The notes beneath the pieces are model-generated. The model worked only from the letters and a program-made list of their open reading frames with translations, made no database searches and was not told the DNA's origin. A stretch of DNA of 64,000 nucleotides from NCBI RefSeq assembly GCF_029873635.1, contig NC_080427.1, positions 75,237,348 through 75,301,347 of the forward strand. Reading direction: 5' to 3'. The DNA comes from Malania oleifera. Taxonomy: Eukaryota; Streptophyta; Magnoliopsida; Santalales; Ximeniaceae. This document shows positions 57,095 through 64,000 of this stretch, one piece after another (within the stretch, counting starts at the first letter, position 1; every line of letters starts with the position of its first letter). The translations under genes were made by a program, and so were the position numbers.

Positions 57095-58605
57095 CATGTG
57101 TCTATGAACCTTCTCTACAATGCAAGAACGCATTAAAGAGAACTTTGTCAGAAATCTAGTTGCCCAAAACCTCACGAAGTTGGCGGAAGAGGGCAAAGTG
57201 TACCAGGCCTGGCTAGAGGATGGATTGTTGTTGACACATGCGGACTCTTTGTGCCTTGAGCTGATGACTTAAGGAAGGCACCATTGCGAGTGTGTTAAAA
57301 ATCACAATCCCGATTGAAGCAGAGATATTACTAGCCACACGTGCAAAATAAGGTGGTTGAGTATACCAGAACTTGTCTCACTGACCAGCAACGCAAGATC
57401 GAGCAGAAGAAGATAGCAAGACTGTCGGAGCCTTTTTAAGTACCAGTGAGACTGGTGTCCCACTAACTTCATCACAAACTTGCCTATAGACAAAAATATA
57501 GGATCTATAGTAGTGGTTATAGACAGAAGATAATTTTATACCAGCACCAACATACTGTCAAGATAGTTGTTCTTCAAGCACCACGTGAAGTATTGGGGTA
57601 TTCCCCAAGGCACTGTTAGTGATTGAGACACAAGATTATAGGAAACTTTTGAACCTAACCTTTCAAAATCTTCAGTTCACAACTTGATATCTCTTCGTGC
57701 TACCACCACAGGCAGATAGACAAACGAAGAAATTCAATGGGCTGCTAGAAGAGTATTTGTGCTATCTCGTCACCGCCAACCAAACGAATTGAGGTGCAGC
57801 TACTCGACATGACTCAGTTCTATTTAAATGTCTGAAAGAGCTCAACAACCAACAAGAGTCAACAACCATTAACCCATTGTGGATGAGCCATACAAAGAAA
57901 AGAATCCACAAATGTTCAACTTCACCAAAGAATGGAGATAGAATGCGGAGATCACCCAAGCATACCTAAAGAAAGCTTCTAAGTGGATGAAGATGGGCAA
58001 ATAAGGGAGAAGACCATTGCACTTCAACGTGGGTGACTTAGTGCTCATTAAGGTCCATCCGGAAGAGATCAATTCACTAAAAAGTCAAGATAGGAGATTA
58101 CTTCACAAATATGAGGGACCAGATCCCATCTTGGCCAAACTAGATAGGACCTTTTACAAGGTTGATCCTCTAGCTTGGATGAAGGTGCATCATGAGTTTC
58201 ACGTCAACTACCTCAAGCCATTTATCGCCAATATTCTGAAATTATCAACTAGAGAACCACTAAAGGCATCGCATCCTAACAACTAAGAAGTTGAAGATAT
58301 CCTTGCACATAGAGAGTTCTCATCATAAAGGAAAAAGCGACATGAGTTCTTAGTGAAGTGGAACAACCTCGGAGATGAAGATGTCAATTGCATTTAGCGG
58401 AAAACATGAAACCATTCCTAAACAATGTTGACTCATCGTTGAAGTCTTCGAGGATGTCAACCGCATAAGAAGGGGAGAATGTCACGAGCCAGGTTATGGT
58501 TGTGACCGTTTGTGTTGTGTACATGGGCTGGGTATCATCATGTAAATAGTAGTGTAACTTTGACTCTTTGAGTAGGAAAATGTAGGAAAATGCCTTATTG
58601 AAAAT
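57095..58605 (+). mobile_element. B-related gypsy 3' end: integrase to start of LTR
   Basis: Opens in the pre-integrase region (AQNLTKLAEEGKVYQAWLED), then degenerate integrase (KYWGIPQGTVSD near 57595). Next is a clear 89-residue frame 58017-58286 (HFNVGDLVLIKVHPEE, KYEGPDPILAKL, HHEFHVNYLKPF) and chromodomain traces (RHEFLVKWNNL near 58350). A polypurine tract at 58467-58479 precedes an LTR start TGTCACGAGCC at 58480 that lasts about 125 bases. The order and LTR start match element B. The rest of the LTR is missing. Confidence 0.82.
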
Positions 58606-59405
58606 AGGGCAGGGCAGTAGTGACAATAAAAAACAATATTGGGCTCTATAAATCTAGTAATTTGAATGAATACAATCTAAATCCCTTAACGAGGATCCAT
58701 TGGAGGGCAAGTCAGATGCCAACAGCTGCGCTAATTCCAGCTCCAATAGAGTATATTTAAATTATTGCAGTTAAAAAGCTTGTAGTTGGACCTTTGGTTG
58801 GGTTGACCAGTTCGCCCTTTGGCGTGCACCGGTCATCCTGTCCCTTCTATCGGTGATGCGCTCCTCAACATATTAGTTAGGTCGTGCCTACGATGCTATT
58901 ACTTTGAACAAATAAGAGTGCTCAAAGCAAGCCTACGCTTTGGATACATTAGCATGGGATAACATCATAGGATTTCGATACTATTCTGTTGGCCTTCGGG
59001 TTCGGAGTAATGATTAATAGGGACAGTCGGGGGCATTCATATTTCATAGTTAGAAGTAAAATTCTTGGATTTACGAAAACGAAAACCAGCGAAAGCATTT
59101 GCCAAGGATGCTTTCATTAATCAAGAACAAAAGTTGGAGGCTCGAAGACGATGAGATACCGTCCTAGTCTCAACCATAAACAATGCCAACCAGGGATCAT
59201 CGGATGTTGCTTATAGGACTCCGCTGGCACTTTATGAAAAATAAAAATTTTCGAGTTTCGGGGGGAGTATGATGACAAGGCTGAAACTTAAAAGAATTGA
59301 CGGAAGGGCACCACTAGGACTGGAATCTGCGACTTAATTTGACTCAACACGGGGAAACATACCAAGTTCAGACATAGTAAGGATTGACAAACTGACAGAT
59401 CTTTT
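58606..59405 (+). rRNA. 18S rRNA pseudogene fragment (about 0.8 kb)
   Basis: Collinear with the middle of plant 18S rRNA, from the 'tagtgacaataa-aacaat' stretch through 'gctaattccagctccaatag', 'attagcatgggataacatcatagg', 'gacagtcgggggcattc', 'aattgacggaagggcacca' and 'gactcaacacggggaaac' to 'gacatagtaaggattgac'. Many substitutions break invariant positions (for example CCAACAGCTGCGCTAATTCC for the universal CCAGCAGCCGCGGTAATTCC), so it cannot be functional. It starts against a truncated gypsy LTR and ends against a LINE tail. Confidence 0.93.
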
Positions 59406-59593
59406 TTTTTAATCAAAAGGGTAAATATATTGATCAAAATCGCATATACAACATACATGGGGCACACCCAAGCCAAAGGGAACATAGTCCCACTCACAAG
59501 TAGATACTTACCCACTTATACATCAACACTCAGGTATACCCAGGAGCCTAAGAAGGTCAGTCCAAAAAATCAGATCAAACTGTACATCAAAAT

Positions 59594-62500
59594 TCATACT
59601 ATACATCCAAACTTACACTCCAAAAAAATAGAAGCAAAGACACTCTTGTCCACTGAGTACAGTCCAAATCTGTCATACACAACCCTGTAAGTATATTTTT
59701 GAATCACCTTCACTAGGTCAGCAGGACAAATGTTATCACCCTCAAATTTCCTTTTATTCCTGAAGTGTCGTAGATAATAAACCACGATAGCCATGCCTAT
59801 TCTCTTCCCTACCGAATGAATTCCATTGCCCCTAGCCTCCTTCTGAAGTCATTTGACCGCAGCTTTAAGTGATGTCATGGCTCGAGTCAATCCAAGTCAC
59901 CCTCTTATACATCCCTAAATTTGTGCAGAGAAGCTGCAGCTACAGAAGAGATGTTCCACTGTCTCAATCTCAAATTTACAAAACACACATTTATGATCCA
60001 CATGTTCTACCAGTTTATCATTCGTGGATAATTTTCCTTTCAAACCCAACCACAAGATAAAGGCATGTTTAGGGGTACACCCACTTTTCCAAACCTCCTT
60101 TATCCAAACTACTTTGCTGCTTTTGCTTCTCTAGTATTCATACTAGAAATGGGAATTATTTTCCCATCTGTTCAGCATATCAATAACTGCTTCTTTACTT
60201 CTACTTAATTGCACAATCTGATTTTTAATACCAATCAGTTTTTTAAACAGAGGAGAATCACCCTGTGTGGCCTTTGCTCCCCAGATATCAGATTCAGTCA
60301 AGTATATTTGAAGAATCCACTTTGTCCATAAGGAGTCCTTTTTTAAGTAAATATTCCACAAAGTTTTTGTCATAAGAGCAATATTCCACGCATCCAGGTC
60401 AAAAACTCCAAGACCACCTTCAATTTTTGGTATGTAGACCTCTTTGCAGGCCACCAAAGACTTCTTTTTGCCCCCGAAAGGAATACCCTGCACAGTTTTA
60501 CAATCTGTTTCAGAACATTTTTGGGGATGGGAAAGATTGCAAGCCAAAAACACTCCACCCCTTGGATAACCGAGTTGATGAGCTTCAGCTTTCCAACATA
60601 AAACAAGGTATGGCCTGGCCATCCTCTAAAGAAATCTTGAGAGCCTATTCACTAAAGGACTATGAGAGGCATTCAGCTCTGAAGCTAGAAGGAGAATACC
60701 CAGAAATCGAAAAGGAAACTCACCTTTATTTATTTCAGTCACATTCATAATTTTTCCAAGCTCCTGCTCCTTTATGCCAGTATAGAACAGATTTGACTTC
60801 AAACAGTTAGTTGATAGCCCAGAACAAACAGAGAAATTATCTAAGCAACTCATAAAATGCCTTACAGGTGAGTAATTTTCAAATTTTCACATTTAGGATG
60901 GAATTTGAAATCATGTCTACCTTCCAGAGTTTTCAAAGATTGGGATAGATACTCAACACATAAGACAAATAAGACAGGAGAGAGGGGCTCTCCTTGTCTT
61001 AATCCTTTCCTTCCTTTAAAGAATCCATGGAACCTTCCACTAAGAGAAACAGAGTAAGTGGTTGTTGGTACACACTCGATGATCCAGTTAACCATTGCTA
61101 ATGGGAAGTTCAGGTCCAATAGCATTTCTTTTAGAAACGACCAAGACACTGAGTAAAATAGGCCTTCTTTAAATCAATTTTAAGCATGCATCTAGGAGTC
61201 ACCCTCTTCCTTGCATATCCCCTCACCAGCTCTTGAACCAAGTAAATGTTCTCCACCATACTCCTTTGTTTCACAAAGGCTACCTCTGCTGGATTGATAA
61301 GATCATCAAGAACTGGTTTAACTCATGCTGCAATTAATTTGGCTATGACCTTATAAAGGACATTGCAGCATGAAATAAGCCTATAATCATTCACTGCACT
61401 AGCATGATTTGATTTGAGAATCAAAGCAATGACAATATGGTTAATCTGTTTGACCAGTCTACCATAGACAAAGAACTCCTTTACAGCCAGAATGAATTCT
61501 CTCCCTACTATATTTCATGATTTTTTGAAGAAACAAACTGAATACCCATCTAGCCCTAGAGACATTCAATCTCCAATACTAAACAAAGCTTCTTTTATCA
61601 CTTCATCAAAAGTTGGCATCATCAAGCCACTTCTCCTTGATTCATCTATTACAGGACCCTTTGAAATGATTCGAGGATCCATCTTTGAACAGGCCACCTC
61701 CTCACCAAGCAACTGTTTATAAAGCACCACAAATTCCCCGCAATTTGATCATAAGACTTAGTTCGATCCCCATTCTCTTTGGTGATTGAGGAGATGTGGA
61801 TTTTACTTTTATTCCTTCTCATCAGTGCATGAAAGAAGCAAAAGCCTCTGTCACAATCCTTCAGGTACTTACACTTAGTCATTTGTGTCAAAAACAGTCT
61901 ATTTGCTTCTTCCAGCCTCATAACTTCTCTTCTTTTCTCCCAGAGTCCTCTGTAGGACAAGACAAATAGGAGAATCATGAAGCTTCAGTTGCAACTCTAA
62001 CAGTTCTGCACTTGCTTTCTCAGTTCTGGCAAAGATATGAGAGAAATGGGTAGAATTCAGTACCCTCAGTGGCCTCTTTAAGGTCTAATACTTCTTAACA
62101 AAACAAAATTACTTACTTCCAGGAAAGCAGACCTGTCAGACCTCTTTTACAATCTCCTAATAATTATAATGAGTTATCCACATGTTAAAGAACCTGAATG
62201 GACTCTTGTCCAAAACCTGCTCGTCAAACAATGTAACCAAACAAATTGAGTGATCTAACAGTATCCTAGGGAACTGGAACACAGCATGGGTTTTCATGTT
62301 AGTTAAATGCCATTCTTGGTTCGCTAGCACTCGATCCAACTTACACCACACACTACCATTAGTCTAAGTTAGGAAGCAGCCAAAGGAATTCAGATCAGTT
62401 AAGCTAGCTTCATTGAAATAATCACCAATATCCTTTATTTTATAAGCCGATACAGGGACCCCATTCTTATTTTCTTCAGCCTTAAGGACACAATTAAAGT

Positions 62501-62961
62501 CTCCAAGTAACATCCATGGACCAGAGAAAGCAATCTCAGACTGAATTAAGTCAAACCAAAGTGCTCTTCTAGCCGCTTATGAATTATATCCATAAATAAA
62601 ACTCACATAAAATCTGTTAGCAGAGATTAAGCACTCAACAACACAATGAATTGTTTGAGCATTCTTGTGACATACCTAAAGTTTGACCTTTAGAGGATTC
62701 CATAATACTAGGATTCTCCCAGCTTTATGCATTTCAAAGTTGTTATTCTGCTCCCAGGAACATAATTTTTTATTCATCATAGCATTTAATTTTTCTTCAA
62801 ACATTTTTGTTTCCAATATGCCCATTACATCAACTTTATTTTTCCTTATGAGATCAAAGATCCCATTTTGTTTCAGGGACCTATTTAAACCCCCCGATAT
62901 TCCAAAAGGATATCTTCATGGTACATGTAGGGGGCCAAAACCCCCTTTCCTGCTAGGTTGA
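59594..62961 (-). pseudogene. Second LINE ORF2 remnant
   Basis: Endonuclease traces at 62900-62160 (MGILETKM, GDFNCV near 62510, LDHSICLVTLF). RT traces at 61150-60143: SLSGRFHGFFKGRKGLRQGE, PLSPVLFVLCVEYL, then directly LDNFSVCSGLSTNCLKSNL. The stretch of about 50 bases that encodes the FVDD catalytic box in the first LINE is deleted near 60862-60880. Frames change many times. The C-terminal zinc region near 60000 is barely visible. Confidence 0.85.
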
Positions 62962-63276
62962 TTAAAAGCCTCTTTTTTCTTTGCTGCTTTCTTATTATTA
63001 ACTACAGTGAACTCCTCGTTTACATTCTTACCAGGTTCGTTCATTTTCTTCACAGTGACTCCTATCTTAGGACATCTACTAGCCTGCAATGCACAAACAA
63101 CCTCCTAATTTATAATTTGACTTGGATTAGCTTCATTTAGCCTTTGATCATGCCAAGTTCCAGATAGTTCAATCTGTTTACCTGAACCATCTAGGGAGCA
63201 CAATTTCAGGTGACTCTCACTTCCTTCACCCCCTGATTTTCTCTGGCACATCCTTCAGCAACAATAGACTGCTTCA

Positions 63277-64000
63277 CTAAAGAACCATCACCTCCAAGTC
63301 TATCAACACACACATCAGGGATTTCAGCTCCAAGCTGTGATTGAAAATCATTCCCAAAGTCTGCTTCAAGGAACATATCACAGTCAATACTCCTCTACAC
63401 TCTACATTGATCAATTTTGAGTTCCATCTCCGACTCACTCTTATCAGGAACAAGAGAAGGACCTTCACTACAGTGGAAATTTGAAGAACTAGAGGCAGGT
63501 GAATCCTGAATCCACTGCTTGTGGGAACAGTCTTCAAATCCACCCTTAAATTCATCCATTACTTTTACCCCCCTCCCTTTATCTTGAATTCCAATCTTTT
63601 GGTTTCTACTCTCAAGAACTCCAGATCAATTCCCAGAGCTGAACCCTTTGCTACATAAACCTTCCAGCCCGAAGTACCTTCTTTCTCTTTCTTCGAACTA
63701 CAAAAGCTAACTAAATGACCAACAGACTTACAGAAAGAGCAATATCTGGGAAGATTTTCATGAAACAACTCTTGAATCATCTCTTCATCTTCCGGAAGCC
63801 AGACCTTCACACAATGCTTGATCTCTTTAGCTACATCAATCTCTACAAGCACCTTGGCAAAAGAGACCCTCGCTTGCATAGATGTTAATTTATCTACACA
63901 CATAGGTTTCCCTAACTCTGAACAGATTTTTCCCAATGCCAGAGGAAACTGGGCATCCTTTTCATAAACAGAGTACTTCCATAAATCGCATAAGGAGCTT
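63277..64000 (-). pseudogene. Second LINE ORF1 remnant
   Basis: Frame 63936-63565 carries ICSELGKPMCVDKLTSMQAR and the zinc knuckle CSFCKSVGHLVSFC (C-X2-C-X4-H-X4-C, near 63743-63702), matching the first LINE's ORF1. The frame continues upstream beyond the window. Downstream sequence to 63277 is open in another frame. Confidence 0.85.

Larger units (their letters stand above)
59402..64000 (-). mobile_element. Second L1-type LINE, 5' end outside the window
   Basis: Same family as 2295-10982: the 3' ends share 'gggtaaatatattgatcaa' and the ORF1 and ORF2 blocks align. The poly(A) tail is the T run at 59402-59411 on the + strand, directly against 18S sequence. More decayed than the first copy. 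No nested insertion is seen in the part present. Confidence 0.9.

Noticed and set aside
58606..59405. A functional 18S rRNA gene
   Set aside because: Partial, with changes at universally conserved positions, and cut on both sides by retroelements; no other rDNA unit part is present.

Overview
This window is plant nuclear DNA, most likely from a woody eudicot; the species cannot be named from sequence alone. The evidence is spliced genes with GT/AG introns, plant-type LINEs, chromodomain Ty3/gypsy elements, tRNA-derived SINEs, a hAT-type MITE and a degenerate 18S rRNA copy. Only one gene looks intact: a three-exon BMT5-like (DUF2431) methyltransferase on the + strand at 30293-31155. The other host-gene traces are relics: a long-chain acyl-CoA synthetase fragment (33050-33295), two copies of an auxin response factor first-exon fragment (about 38640-38860 and 43990-44210, minus strand) and three exons of a queuine tRNA-ribosyltransferase accessory subunit 2 homologue (55201-56460, minus strand).

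Positions 1-28770 are a deep nest of retroelements. The outer layer is Ty3/gypsy family 'A'. A reverse-oriented A LTR (1-1186) abuts a forward A LTR head to head (1187-17894, interrupted), followed by a gutted internal region (17895-20169) and the 3' LTR (20170-28770, interrupted). The forward 5' LTR is split by solo LTR 'C' (2015-12597). C is itself split by a full-length L1-type LINE (2295-10982, minus strand, 14-bp target duplication), which carries a further 3-kb insertion (about 6094-9067). The same LTR is also split by a complete but decayed gypsy element 'B' (12964-17195). The 3' A LTR is split by element 'E' (21476-27939, 5-bp target duplication GTACC), a non-autonomous LTR element with very long LTRs and a 396-bp interior.

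Positions 28771-36938 hold the BMT5-like gene in AT-rich intergenic DNA, then a SINE with a perfect 11-bp duplication, the acyl-CoA synthetase fragment, a MITE with an 8-bp duplication, a Ty1/copia reverse transcriptase fragment and an LTR of family 'D'. Positions 36950-53010 are a locally amplified region. A unit of about 5.2 kb carrying the ARF 5' fragment and a GC-rich island is repeated twice and then continues as scrambled partial copies interrupted by a LINE fragment, a D LTR fragment and an A LTR.

Positions 53011-64000 contain AT-rich DNA, the QTRT2-like exons with a SINE in one intron, a B-related gypsy 3' end (57095-58605), an 18S rRNA pseudogene (58606-59405) and a second LINE of the first LINE's family (59402 to beyond the window), whose 3' tail lies against the 18S sequence.

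No prokaryote-type operon, CRISPR array or defence system is present. The most unusual pattern is that three different LTR families (A, C, E) each carry a dense array of a short repeated, partly palindromic motif. In A and C the array lies just upstream of a TATA box. In the head-to-head A LTRs this makes a compact divergent promoter-like structure.
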